From: Vermamoeba vermiformis
Taxonomy: Eukaryota > Tubulinea > Echinamoebida
NCBI GenBank assembly: GCA_045837725.1
Contig: JBEWZL010000213.1
Span: 124,001 to 188,000, forward strand
Reading direction: 5' to 3'
DNA: 64,000 nt
Below are positions 1 to 10,639 of this stretch, piece after piece. The notes beneath the pieces are model-generated. The model was not told the DNA's origin and made no database searches. It was given only the letters and a program-made list of their open reading frames with translations. Every line of letters begins with the position of its first letter. Position 1 is the stretch's first letter. Position numbers and translations under genes: made by a program.

Positions 1-4
1 CAAA

Positions 5-199
5 TGTAAAGATAAGACTATTATTTGATAATAAAGAGAGAATGATTTATTTACGGGTTTACAAGTGTATTTATATTTATCGTGGGGAAGATCCCACGAT
101 TCACAGAATTAGGTACGCTCGTGCGTACCATGGCATCAGCGTGCGTACCAGGGATGCACGCTGATACCAATATTACGAGCAAGCTCGTTACAATATACA
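5..199 (-). mobile_element. LTR of a retrotransposon (copia-like), at window edge
   Basis: The segment is bounded by TGT and ACA, as LTRs are. Read on the minus strand it has a TATA-like stretch followed by AATAAA-type signals near its end, which is why I place it on that strand. It holds several short inverted repeats, for example around 113-130 and 82-103. After the minus-strand end the sequence runs TTTG out of the window, compatible with the start of a tRNA-type primer binding site, so it could be the 5' LTR of an element lying outside the window or a solo LTR. Family assignment to Ty1/copia is a guess from LTR size and shape. Age cannot be estimated from one LTR. Confidence 0.4.
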
Positions 200-929
200 A
201 AGTAGATGTTTTAGGTTATTAAGACCTATCGAAGAAATTGAACGTCTGGATCTGGAAGATTTGGAGCCCTTGTTCTTGGAGCTCATAGTGAATTCATACA
301 TCGTCATTCAACACGATCTTGTTGTGAACTTCTCCGATATTTGGCGCGGTGCAGCTGCAAACGAAAAGATTCTGCAAACCAAAGTGAAAATTCCACGTCA
401 CTTTGACATAGTTACAAGAGACCAATTAAGACTTAACTTACTCACGAGAGCTTGCAAGAAGGACTTACTGCGAGTCAAGTGCACTGGCAAGAACGACGTT
501 GACTTACGAACCACTTATGGCTCAGTACAAGTGTCACCATTGCACGAGTCATTTTCTATCATGACAGTGTTTGATTTGCATCTCGAAGCTTCAGTCGACG
601 AGCCTCTTGTTGTAGTTGAGGAAAAAGGCTCGCGCAAGAGAAAAGCTGTCAGCGGTACTTTGCCGAACAAAATCGCCAAGATCAACAGACCAAAAAAATT
701 GCTCAATATTACTAACACGAGAAGTGCGGTGGGTTCCAATGCGACCGTCAAAGCGTCAGATATTTACAAGTGGTACAACGACGTTCGGGCTTTGGAGTTT
801 GAAAACTTTTTGACCGTGTTCTCGTACTTCACGAACAAAGACATCGAATGGGATGCGCAGACCTATAGCGAAAACAGCGAGAATGGACGCAAGATGAGCT
901 CCTTAGAGCATGTCCAAATTTGGTGCTAA
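200..929 (+). CDS. Unrecognised protein with a basic nuclear-signal-like patch, 5' end unclear
   Basis: The reading frame is open from 165 to a TAA at 927-929; the part beyond the LTR edge at 200 gives about 240 residues. I see no convincing ATG near the start, so this is either the last exon of a longer gene or a gene whose 5' part was displaced by the adjacent LTR insertion. The protein is mixed in composition, with a basic stretch (GSRKRKAV and INRPKK) about two thirds along that resembles a nuclear localisation signal, and an aromatic C-terminal part (YKWYNDV). I recognise no domain. It converges on the next gene with about 145 bp between the stops. Codon use and composition look like its neighbours, so it is probably real host coding sequence. 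Confidence 0.5.
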
Positions 930-1074
930 TGTCACGTGCTCAACTTGCCCAGTACTTGACTCCAACTTTCGAACCCTTGTGTCGACCTGCAACGCTTGGC
1001 CAATAATCTATATTGTTTGTATCTTTGATTGTATGCAATAATAATAATAATTAATTTACATTAGCAAAATAAAA

Positions 1075-2978
1075 TTAGCGCTTCCGTGCTAACATCGGAT
1101 CTTCTTCGTCGCCTTCGACGTCATCTTCAACAACCTCGATCACACTGTTCTTGCTCTTTTGCTTCGTGTTGTCCATAGATACACTGACGTCTCCGCCCTC
1201 TTCTTTAACATCGCTGGATTTGCCCTCTTCATCATCACTGTCCGCGTCTGGGATGGCGTAATCACGCACCGTCGGTGTTGCATTGTTCCGCTCTTGTTGG
1301 TAGTTAACGTAAATGATTGTTCGTAGCATGTCCAATGCAGCACTGCGTGTCCAAGGCTTAGCAATAAATACCACCAAGACCAGGGCCAAGACAACTGCGC
1401 CCATGAACGAGAAAACCCACCACGGAAATTGTCGCGATGGGTAATCGAACAAAAAGCACAGAGCTCCAATGATCTCGGCAGCAGTGCGACCGCCATTCGG
1501 ACTATATATTCTATTGTCGACTATCAATGTTGGACTCGAAGTGATCTGAAAATGCGTAGGTAAGCAACGCGCGGATCTATCACTTGCACCAACACTTACT
1601 CGATAATTAGCTACTTGACGAGCAGACTCTTCGAGCATTGCTGATCCCTTGCCATTGTGAACGCAAGCCTAAATGTAGATTAGCAATATGAATCTTAATC
1701 AGGTAGATCCGTCGTGTGTTCTTACGGTTAAGACATCGTAATCGAGACCGTGAGTGATGGCACATGAGCGGACATTAAGAGGAATGGTGCGGTAGCTAAG
1801 ACTCATGCAGTACAAGAACGGCATGTAGACACGATAATCAGGGTACTCGCTCACCGCACATGTTTCGTACAGATCACCTTCGACTTCGGCAGATCTGGCA
1901 AAAAAAAGGTCAGCCAATTTCATTGCCAAAATAAATAAGACACAATTCAAATATGGGTAAAAAGACGGCTGTACTTTCTGCGGCAGAAAAGAAAAAAAAA
2001 AAAAAAAGAAAGAGGCCGCACCCGGAATTGAACCGGGATCCTCGGAATCAAAATCCGATATAATAGCCATTATACTATGCAGCCCTTGTTGGAGGTGGCG
2101 TTTTCATTTTTTTCACTCCCGTCGCTACGCGCTACCAACAGCTGCTTACCCGTGCATTGAATCGAATCCCATCGGCTCTGAACTGCTCTTCGTCACTATG
2201 AATGACAAGTGGAAGTCGACAACGTCTCCTAGAGCCTCCATCACACCCTTCCATGACAATAGAAAGGCAGCACCGTACGGAGCTAGTGATCTATTAGCAC
2301 GTGTCACTAGTCAAGTTTTCGTACTTACATTTCGACATTATGAATAATTGTGCGTATAACTGCATGCCGATTAGTCATGTGCTTATATTTTCATTATTGC
2401 ACTTACCTTTTTAATCTTGGGCACGTTACATTTGTCTACTTCAAACTCCGATAAGTTCTTTGGCGTGAAGTACTCGCCACAGTACCATAAGCAATCTCCG
2501 CAGACAGATTTTTCTCGTGAATCAGTGCCATCGCATTTGCAGTCGCTCTCCCAGAGATTGTTACAGCTACACTTCGTACTGTTGGGTTGAATACACGGTC
2601 GTTCGGATAAGTTCCCACGAGGGAGAATAGGAATATCATCTTCTTCTAAAGATGATCCCTCGAGTGCTGTATATTCATTAGCATTGGGTAAGTTTAAACA
2701 CGTTTCGAAATTGACGATCCGATTTTTATTTTCAATATTTGTAATAATTGAAATAACTACCGCATTAAATTTAGCTCTGTGTATAATGTTATTATTGCGT
2801 CATATTTGAAATTTTGAGGTAAGTAAGCTATTGAAAATTATTATTAATTCGAATGTGGTGGCCAGCCAACTGCTGTACGCCTAAAATTGCGCTTACCAGG
2901 ATCAAATAATTCTTGTTGTGATGAGAATACGATTGAACAGATAAATACAACCAAGATAAGCAATTTTGATTTCCGCAT
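1075..2978 (-). CDS. GILT/DsbA-like thioredoxin-fold membrane protein, active-site cysteine apparently lost
   Basis: Multi-exon gene. Exon 1 (2978-2897) encodes a signal peptide (MRKSKLLILVVFICSIVF). Exon 2 (2756-2407) encodes a Cys-rich luminal region (KCSCNNLW, CGDCLWYC). The following exons give a thioredoxin-like pattern: strand VEISLAPYGAAFLL, then ALGDVVDFHLSFI, SMHG, EVEGDLYETCAV, CAITHGLDYDVL, and the cis-Pro motif SSPTLIVDNRIYSP. This order matches GILT-related and DsbA-like thiol oxidoreductases. Near the C-terminus is one membrane helix (WWVFSFMGAVVLALVLVVF) followed by an acidic, Lys-containing tail. In the family the first strand leads into a Cys-containing active site (CPYG or CxxC); here the matching spot reads APYG, so redox activity is doubtful. 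Length is about 430-440 residues. Phases are consistent across the junctions I checked. It carries a tRNA gene in an intron. Confidence 0.7.
2013..2084 (-). tRNA. tRNA-Gln (anticodon TTG) inside an intron
   Basis: On the minus strand a full cloverleaf folds: acceptor GGCTGCA pairs with TGCGGCC, the anticodon stem TCGGA/TCCGA closes the loop TTTTGAT with anticodon TTG, and the T arm CCCGG/CCGGG encloses TTCAATT. Box A (TAGTATAATGG) and box B (GGTTCAATTCC) promoter elements are intact. A long T run follows downstream on the same strand, a typical RNA polymerase III terminator. The gene has no intron and no encoded CCA. It lies inside an intron of the thioredoxin-fold gene, on the same strand as its host. 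Confidence 0.95.
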
Positions 2979-3253
2979 CTTGTTTGCGCTTGTTCGTAAA
3001 TCGCCAATAAAGATATAAATAATATATATTACAATCTGTACATAATTACAATATGAAATGTGTTGTTTGCCTCGAGAGCTTTGTCGTGTTGAAACAGGAA
3101 ATTTGTCCTGCACGCTAGCACGTGACTATGAATTCTGTTTATTTACAGTATGTACAATATGAAGAGCCATAACGTGCACTTAAGCACCTTGGTCCCTTCG
3201 AGTTTTTTTCACAATTACTTCCTTAGAAGCACGATGGCTGCCCTGTTTGTTGA

Positions 3254-4114
3254 TCAACGAAGAACAGAGTACGCGCTAAGCTCGGGTGAGGAAAAGGAAG
3301 GCAATTTCAGCTTTGTTGCCACAGATCTGGCAGCGTACGTTAGTCATTAACTCTTTTATCGTATCAATTGCTTTGTGTCGGTACGTACTCTCTTGGACCA
3401 TAGATCTTGATCTGTCGAATGTGCGTGTCACGGCCGTTTTGGTGATTAGAGATGATAGCTACCTGAACCAAATTGGTTTTCAGTGTGGCACCGCTGTTGA
3501 ATATATTGTTATTAAACGCTTTAGAATGTTACAACCATCACGGATGACTTACTTAAGCTGAGTCAAAGGCACAGTCACCCAATCGACAGGTGCTTCAAGC
3601 TCGATAACCTTGATCTCCTATAAACGAATGCTCATAAGTCACGAGCTCATATATTGACGTTAGACGAGATTCGACGCACTTGTAAGTCATGGAAGGTTGT
3701 GCCAGAGCGGATGGAGATCTTGCTGGGAGTGTAGCTTTCGTCAAGCTTGAAATTGGCGTAAAAGCATATTTCCTTCAACACAAATATTAAAATTGTACAT
3801 TTGCTATACGTGTGGCACTTACCTCAACGTTCATGCGCTTGTTGAATTGAATATTGATGAAATGTGGTTGCGCGCCATCCGATCTGCACGAAATATTTAA
3901 ATATCCAGCAATTAAAAATGGCCAATATTTTTCCTTACTGCCAATAAGTATCTAAATTATCGTCCCTTAGTTGTTCTACTCCAAAGCCGGGTTTGGCACT
4001 TGATAACGACCACACAGCTTGATCGCCAATTTCCTGTTTGTTCTTCTTTGTCTCTGACGAGAAGTTCAACATCGTGTCATCGTTTGTTATAGATTTGAAG
4101 AGAAAGTGAGCCAT
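3254..4114 (-). CDS. APC10: APC10/DOC1, anaphase-promoting complex subunit
   Basis: Six exons give a protein matching APC10/Doc1 along its length: [19 protein letters not shown] and DTYWQ in exon 1, [13 protein letters not shown], then [15 protein letters not shown], then [18 protein letters not shown], and a C-terminus ending YSVLR. In the family the DOC jelly-roll domain forms part of the degron receptor of the APC/C ubiquitin ligase, and the C-terminal Ile-Arg-type tail binds the CDC27/APC3 TPR groove; here the tail is Leu-Arg. Start at 4114 is the first ATG before the conserved domain, giving [13 protein letters not shown]. Length of about 180-190 residues is normal for the family. Introns are short and in phase. 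Its start lies about 220 bp from the 3' end of the RPL35 gene. Confidence 0.93.
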
Positions 4115-4331
4115 CGTAAGTTAACTTAAGTTACAAAGCTGTAAAAGTACGTGCTGTGTTCGTGGCTAAATTGAAGGAGTAATTTTAAATGAAAAAACGG
4201 CTAGCTGGTCCCTGACACGAGGTATTGGAGTTATCATTCACGTCAAGACGAAATCGTTATTAACGATAGTAATTATCGATTGTACAGCAATTAGATTTTA
4301 GAATTTTTTATATTGCGAATCTTGATCAGAT

Positions 4332-5105
4332 TTAGTTCTTTACAGCAAACTTGCGAGGACCGAAGTGTTGGAGTCTCTTCTTTTGTCTCAAAGTCATCTT
4401 GGCTTCCTCAGAAGGCAACAATCTTCTGCGCAAAGTTCTGGTCAATTTGGGGCGGAGATCGAGGGGCTTTCTCTTGGCCTTCTTGAAGTGGTTCTTCAAC
4501 TCAGCACGTTGAGTTTCGTTGTAAACGGTCAAGGTGCGGGCAATAGAGCGTCTGATATCCTTACTGAAAAATAAATTGGTCAGATACGATCGAAACAACA
4601 CAATAATAACCAACAATAATCTTTTAAAAATCTAATAATCATTAAATTAATTTCTACCACTATACTGGTGGTACTTACATCTTGGCGAGCTTGGAGGGAG
4701 CACCAGCGGTGACCTTAGCAACGCGGTGTTGAGCCAACTCGTTCTTCAAGTCGGTCACTTGCTTAAGCAACTCCTCTCTGTTCTTCTTTCTCAATTCAAA
4801 AGACTTAACTCTGGCTGTAATAAATTATTAATAACTGAACCAAATACAAAAGGAAATAATAATTATCATTGTAATTATTGATCAAAAAATTACACCGGTC
4901 ACGATAATATAATAGAATCCATGTGCATGCAAGTTACAATTGGAAATAATGCATAGAATAATTATTAATCATAAGTTGATCAAATATCACTCGTTGAATC
5001 TTGATGCATCAAATCTCGTGGATTGCAAAGTGACCGGTCTAAATCCATTATTCTACGTAAACGCTGGCAATAGGCCTAATATTGGCGCTAACGATATTTA
5101 CCCAT
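4332..5105 (-). CDS. RPL35: 60S ribosomal protein L35 (uL29)
   Basis: The protein reads [55 protein letters not shown] and ends with [14 protein letters not shown], which is uL29/L35e along its whole length (about 123 residues). The protein sits near the exit of the large-subunit tunnel. Three coding exons: the last is 4332-about 4564, the middle about 4680-4814, and the first appears to hold only ATGG (5105-5102), spliced 4 nt into the gene so that G+CC forms Ala2. That tiny initiator exon was chosen because it restores the family N-terminus MARVKS with a proper donor (GTAAAT) and acceptor (ACAG). Divergent from the Sel1 gene, with 231 bp between starts. Confidence 0.93.
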
Positions 5106-5336
5106 CGTGCTGTGCTGTAATAGGCTACGTTCGGGAACGAAGTGAGGAATGAAACGAAAACCAAAAAATCTGGTTTATAAAGTTGATAAAAGTTTCTGAC
5201 CAATCATAGCAGTTCTTGATGTCGAAGTTCAAATTTTCACGTTCAGTGCTTCTTATTTTATCCGCGAAGTGCCAAAGTTGTACTCCGGCACCACGAAATT
5301 CGAGCACTTTCATCTCAGTCCAAACAAGGATCAGAT

Positions 5337-7756
5337 ATGTTGCAATCCGCTAGATCTGCGTGGCGTTGTTTTTCTAAAGTAACTCACCGAGTGAATTGCG
5401 CTAGTAATATATGTGTCAGGTCAATATTTACTCACGGAGTAAACTCTGGTGGTGGCTCACGTCAGATCGCGCGACGAAAAAATAATAATTTAACTACGCG
5501 CGTGCTTGGAAATTTTAATGCTATCACAAGGGGTACGTTGCAGTACTTTTAGTGTTTGTACTATATTTAAATAATTTTCTAAAATTCAGAGTGGTCATAT
5601 TACCGGTTGCAGATTAGCACATACTCTACAGACACCGTGGGCGTGGATTTTTCAACAAGTATGTCCCCTTTGCTAACGTAATCAAAGAGCGAGACTAACC
5701 AGAAGTTTAGTGACAACTAATGATGCCATTAAGCACATCAGCTCCGTGGTGAAAGGGGTTTCAAGGCTTAAGAAAGAACAAGAATCCGTATTAAAACAAT
5801 TTTGTACAGTAATATTTGAACGTGCAGAGAAGGGAGATGTAGAGGCACAAGTTGTTTTAGGTGAGCTCAACACGCTTTTAACCAGCTCGTGCTAATTCAT
5901 GAATGAAGGCCTGATTTACAGCAGAGATAATGTGACATTAGAAGATGCATTATTTTGGCTGAAGAAGGCTGCAAAAAGTGGAGATGCATTTGCGCAGTAC
6001 GCTGCAGGAGTTATTTTATTGTCTGGATCTTCCGCTAGCTTGTTCGAAAGCGAATCACTTGAAAAGGTATGCTTTCGTATATATATCGCATGTTCTTACA
6101 GACTTGAATAGAAAACGAACCATTACTACATCGACGTCGATAACCTTGACTCGTTCTTCGGTCTGACATCCGAGACTGGCACGAAGAAAGGCGAAAAGAA
6201 ATTTGACTTTGCTACTTGGTTGAAGAACGAAAGAAAGAAGATAATTAAGGACAAAAAGAAGAAGGCCAAGTCCGCTGAATGTAAGTATTGAACAAGCTTC
6301 TCTAATTGTAAACTGATCGCGTGTTTCAGGTGGTACTGAGGCGCCGAAGAAAACGTTTGAGGCAAATCCCGAAGCAGGAATAAAACTATTGACGAAAGGT
6401 GCCGATCAAGGGCATTTGGATTCTCAGTTAGCTGTAAGTACAAGACTGATCCATTGGTCGGTAGATCGACCTCGATTGAAACTAACATTTTGCTAGCTTG
6501 CCTATTATTTAATGAATCCAGAAAATGCGCTGCATAATGAAACAAAATCGTTGAAGTTCTTCGAAAAAGCAGCTGATCAACATAACAGTATCGTGGCATT
6601 AAGCGAGCTTGGCAACTATTATTTTAGATTAAGCGAAGAAGCATCAGGAGAAGAAAAATCCAAAAATGCCAAGAAATCAATACAATACTTCGAGAGGGCA
6701 TCGAAGTTGGGCGATAATCAAGCCACGTACTGGTTAGGTAAGTTAAATTTAAAAACCAGGAACTCAACGGATCGATCCGCTTACTCTTCGATTAGGATAC
6801 GTGTATCATCAAGGAGTAGGTGTAACAGCTAATATCGAGAAGTCGTTAAAGTGTTTAGAAGAAGGTACGTCCTTTATTCAAATTGGTTCTACCGATCTAA
6901 CGGCACGTGTTTTAGCTGCGAGCCAAGGAAATCGAGACGCGCAGTATTATCTCGCGCTAATGTATAGAAATGGCGAAGGTGTTGCCGTCGATGCGAAGAA
7001 AATGTTGGAGTATTTAAAGCAAGCAACCACTGGTCCCGAGCCACACGTGGAAGCACTCTCCTTATTGGGAGATATGTATTATTATGGCACGTCTATTACG
7101 GATGTAGACTTTACGACTGCTCTCGATTATTACAAACGTGCCGGACAATTAGGCGATGGAGACTCATTATGCAAGACGGTAAGTCCTCACAACCTTTCGG
7201 TTCAGATCCCAAGTCAAAATATATGAAAGTGTGTTATTGATATACGAGCACTTACTAACTCGAGGTCTTATAGGGGGTTATGTACTTCCATGGCTACGGT
7301 ACTGAACAGAGCTATGAGAAGGCTTTTTACGCATATCAAAATGCCTCGCTGCATGTAAGTAATTGGCAATTACTGTAAGGCGCCTTTTACAGTTAATAAC
7401 TCGTATATGCTGATAGAATAATGTCAATGCACTACGAAACTTAGCACATATGTACGAGCTTGGACTGGGCGTTCCAGTGAGGTACAGATCTAAATTCAAT
7501 TTCAAACATATTGAATCTTTAAATAACGATATACCTGTTTAGCGAGGAGAACGCGAGATATTGTCGCCAGAAGGCTATGGAGCTTGAGACTGGAGATGAT
7601 CAAGGAAGTCAATCCGGCCAGATCTTGGCTGGGATATTGAGCGACATGCAAGGCAACTTGCTCGATGTCGACGGAGAAGTAAATATTAAAGAAGGCGAAG
7701 AAAATATAGCCGAAGATCCAGAAGCAGCTGAAGACGAAAAAGGCGAAAAGAAATAA
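5337..7756 (+). CDS. Sel1-repeat (TPR-like) protein, possibly mitochondrial
   Basis: About ten exons encode roughly 600 residues. The N-terminus (MLQSARSAWRCFSKVTHR) is rich in Arg and Ser without acidic residues, like a mitochondrial presequence. From about residue 130 onwards there are repeated Sel1 signatures: ALFWLKKAAKSGDAFAQYAA, IKLLTKGADQGHLDSQLA, SLKFFEKAADQHNS, SIQYFERASKLGDNQATYWL, DAQYYLALMYRNGEGV, ALDYYKRAGQLGDG, ALRNLAHMYELGLGV. A Lys-rich segment (LKNERKKIIKDKKKKAK) interrupts them, and the C-terminus is acidic and ends in GEKK. Sel1 repeats are protein-interaction solenoids; the partner cannot be told. The absence of a signal peptide argues against the ERAD factor SEL1L/Hrd3. 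Start chosen as the first ATG in the presequence-like frame. Confidence 0.8.
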
Positions 7757-8428
7757 ATCAACGCGACGGAAGCGCTCCCATTTATCCAAGTTGAGCGAGG
7801 TACTTTCTTGATTATGACCGTATTCCATGACAACTAATTATGCGATTAGACTTATTAATGTTGGATATCAGCGTCAAATCAACTTATCGTGGATTACATC
7901 CCGCAGGAGGGGAATTCGCGTGTTAATTGGGTATCTTTGTAAGGTAAGGCGACCTACTTTTAGCAGAGATAAATAATATTGATTCACAACTCTCCCACGT
8001 AATTTTAAACATAACTATAAATTTATAAATATAAATTTCAGTTTGATAGTCGCGCGACTTTATGGATATCTAATGTCGATCTTTTCCCATTAAAAGTTAC
8101 AGTTACCTTAAAAGGCAAATTTTTGACGAAGTCTTGGCAAAGAAGATAAATACACTTTCGCGTGCACTATTATTTAAATTGTTTGCTAGTAACAGTTTTA
8201 ATAACCTGCAATGCAGTCAAGTTATTTTGAATGAGAAAAATGATTACGGTACTGGATGTGGCAAAAATCTTTATTATATTTTTAGCTCAGGTCAAAATCC
8301 AAACAAAGCAATCATGATGATCGTTGTGACGCGTTACATCACACGTGTCTTTAAGGGATAAATAACATTTTTTACATTGCTTAATTTCTTAATACCGTTT
8401 ACCTTAATACCACAATCGTTATTCTGAA
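7757..8428 (+). other. Intergenic, no gene seen
   Basis: About 670 bp between the Sel1 gene and the first zinc-protein copy. It is AT-rich with stops in every frame beyond short stretches. From about 8261 it is the 5' flank of the tandem duplication and recurs, diverged, at about 9680. It contains one near-match to the CACGTG palindrome (about 8333). Confidence 0.6.
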
Positions 8429-9679
8429 ATGCGCCAAACCACTCTTAAACGACAGTGTAAGGCGCTCCTATTGCCACATTGTATTGTGCATTAACATTTT
8501 TATTAGTTAGATTGATATGCATTCAATGCAAGGTATTCTCGGCTCAATCGTACAGCCCATCTCATCGAAGTATCTTGTGCCACCGTTGCCACATTTACAT
8601 TGGAACTCCTGCTTGCAAGGTAAGACGAATAAAATGATTTAAATCCAAAGCTTTAGTTGACAGCTGCGCAGTTTTGCCATGGAGAAGACACCCAAGCCCA
8701 CCAACCGAAGGGCGGGCGATGGCTTTGTAATACTTGTGGTAGAGTGTCCACTTTTCGCAGTATGCGTAAGTTAAACGTAAATAAGTTCCACGCAAATTCT
8801 GAAATTTCCGCAGCGACAAAGGTTGAAAAGCGACGCCTTGAAGGAGAACGCAAGCTCCAGCAAATGATGCCTCCGTGCAAATCGATCTCTAAGCATGATG
8901 ACCGCGAAACTTCAGGAAGCGCATCAATTTCAACATGTTCCAAGGGATCGGAGCCAGTTTGGCAAAATGATAACAAGAATAACAAGAATTTCTCCATTTA
9001 GTAAGTATTTGCAATCGATATCTTTGATACGATTTTAATCGTTCCTTTATATAGTGACCGCAACAATACATTGCAAGGGTTAATTAACACGGTGGATCAA
9101 TCCGCTAAGAATCGTAACGTCGATTTCAACGTACAGGAGTTCCGAAACAAGCTCGAGCAAGTGATTTGCGGTATTGATGTCATAACGGCTGTAAGTTTGA
9201 TGACTATCAAATTGCCGTGTTCCGTTTGTAACCAAAGTGGATTTCATCAGGCGCCACTAAAAGACTTGGCGAGCGCGGCGGAAGAAGCTCTATTTACATG
9301 TCGTATAATCGAGCTTATTCAAGCTGTTACGAGACTATCGACTACCCGCAAAGACGTAATTAGCATTTTAGCCATGATTATGAATTTTTCATCCGTTCGC
9401 GGGGCTTTGAAGTCCGCGGACGCGGATTTCCTCCAAGCGGTCAACATGGCGGTAAGCTAAGGTCCTATAAATATGTTGCCCTATTTCGTAATTAGGTAAA
9501 AATATTTTGAACTAATTTGGTAAATTTTAGCTTCAGCAGTACCCGCACCATCCAACGGCGATTTTAACATGCGGATTTTCCGTTCGTCTGCTTAATTAGT
9601 TTGTATTTTGTCGCATCTGTAATCGATTGATTTATGCTTTCCCGTTTTGTTAATAATAAAGTCATTTTCTTCCAAATAC
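8261..9679 (+). repeat. Tandem duplication, unit 1 (complete gene)
   Basis: The flank starting with a GCAAAA-CTTTAT block and GCTCAGG, the exons, introns and the 3' UTR of the first zinc-protein gene recur at 9680-10448 with perhaps 80 percent identity. Unit 1 is the longer one and keeps all six exons. Boundaries are by eye. Confidence 0.8.
8429..9599 (+). CDS. Cys/His-rich zinc-binding protein with helical C-terminal domain, copy 1
   Basis: Six exons (8429-8456, 8507-8619, 8657-9000, 9055-9190, 9251-9451, 9531-9599) give 296 residues in continuous frame. The N-terminal part carries likely metal-binding pairs: CIQCKVF, ILCHRCH, FCHGED, and WLCNTCGRVSTF followed by KLNVNKFH. The last unit resembles a C2H2 finger in which the first His has become Asn; the neighbouring paralogue still has His there. 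A basic linker (EKRRLEGERKLQ) follows, then a predicted mostly helical domain of about 130 residues (EFRNKLEQVICGIDVITA, RIIELIQAVTRLSTTRKDVI). I do not recognise the whole protein; a DNA- or RNA-binding or adaptor role is possible but not shown. The start is supported by the same ATG and first exon in copy 2. Confidence 0.7.
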
Positions 9680-10448
9680 GCAAAATCTTTATTTAGCTCA
9701 GGTGTCAAAGTCCAAAAAAAGAAATCATGATGATCGTTGCAACGCGTTACATCACACGTGTTTTTAAGGATAAATATCATTTTTTTGAGTGAGCTTTCAA
9801 TTTCTTAATACCGTACCTTACCTCCGCAATCGTTTTTCTGAAATGCGCCAAATCCCTCTTAAACGACAGTGTAAGAAAGTCCAACTCCCACATTGTATTA
9901 TGCATTAACAGTATTATTATCTTTTTAGTTCGATTGAGATGCATTCATTGCAGATTATTCTTGGCTCAATCGTACATCCAGGCTCATCAAAGCATCTTGT
10001 GCCACCGTTGTCACCTTTACATCGGAACTCCTGCTTGCAAGGTAAGACGAGCGAAACGATTTGAATCCAGGCTATGATTGACAGCTGCGCAGATGTGCCA
10101 TGGAGAAGACACCAGAGATCACCAGCTGACGAACGGACGATGGTTTTGTAATACTTGTTGTATTACGTTCACTTTTCGCAGTTTGCGTAAGTTACACTTA
10201 GGTAAGATCCACTCAAAATCTGAAATTCCTACAGCGAGAAACGCTCAGAAGCGACGAGGCCTTCGTCGTTTGCAAAAGATGCTTCCTCCATGCAAATCGA
10301 TCCCTAAGCGTGACGACGACGACACTCCAGGAAGCGCAGCAATTCCAATCCGTTCCAAGCCATCGGAACCAGTTTGGCAAAATGATACAAATGGATTTGT
10401 GCTTTTCCTGTTTTGCTAATAAAAAAGATTTTATTCCAAATAAGCAAA
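9680..10448 (+). repeat. Tandem duplication, unit 2 (internally deleted)
   Basis: Second copy of the 8261-9679 unit. It aligns through exon 3, then jumps to the 3' UTR: sequence after CAAAATGATA in unit 1 (about 8967) is missing up to the GATTTATGCTTT block (about 9627), a deletion of about 660 bp relative to unit 1. Confidence 0.8.
9843..10419 (+). CDS. Truncated paralogue of the zinc-binding protein, copy 2
   Basis: Exons 9843-9870, 9929-10041 and about 10093-10419 give 155 residues. It keeps CIHCRLF, ILCHRCH, MCHGED and a canonical C2H2 finger (FCNTCCITFTF with KLHLGKIH, spacing C-x2-C-x12-H-x4-H). The acceptor AG that copy 1 uses before exon 3 is absent here; the nearest in-frame AG lies just downstream at 10091-10092 and would skip five residues (LTAAQ). 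The helical C-terminal domain is gone and the frame ends GFVLFLFC, coded by what is 3' UTR in copy 1. It may be a young shortened gene or a pseudogene. Only transcript data can decide. Confidence 0.55.
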
Positions 10449-10639
10449 AGAACGTTCTTCGCTAATTACCTTATTTACCCGTCGGAAATTCGGAGGAAAT
10501 AAAAAAGGCGACAGGAAAGATTGCCACGACAATTAAAGAAATCAGAATAAGCACGAGCTTGTTCCTATTTTAGTAATTGCACTGAAATAAGTACAAACGA
10601 ACAATCTCGGATAAAAGAACGCCGGCACTAAATGTAGCT

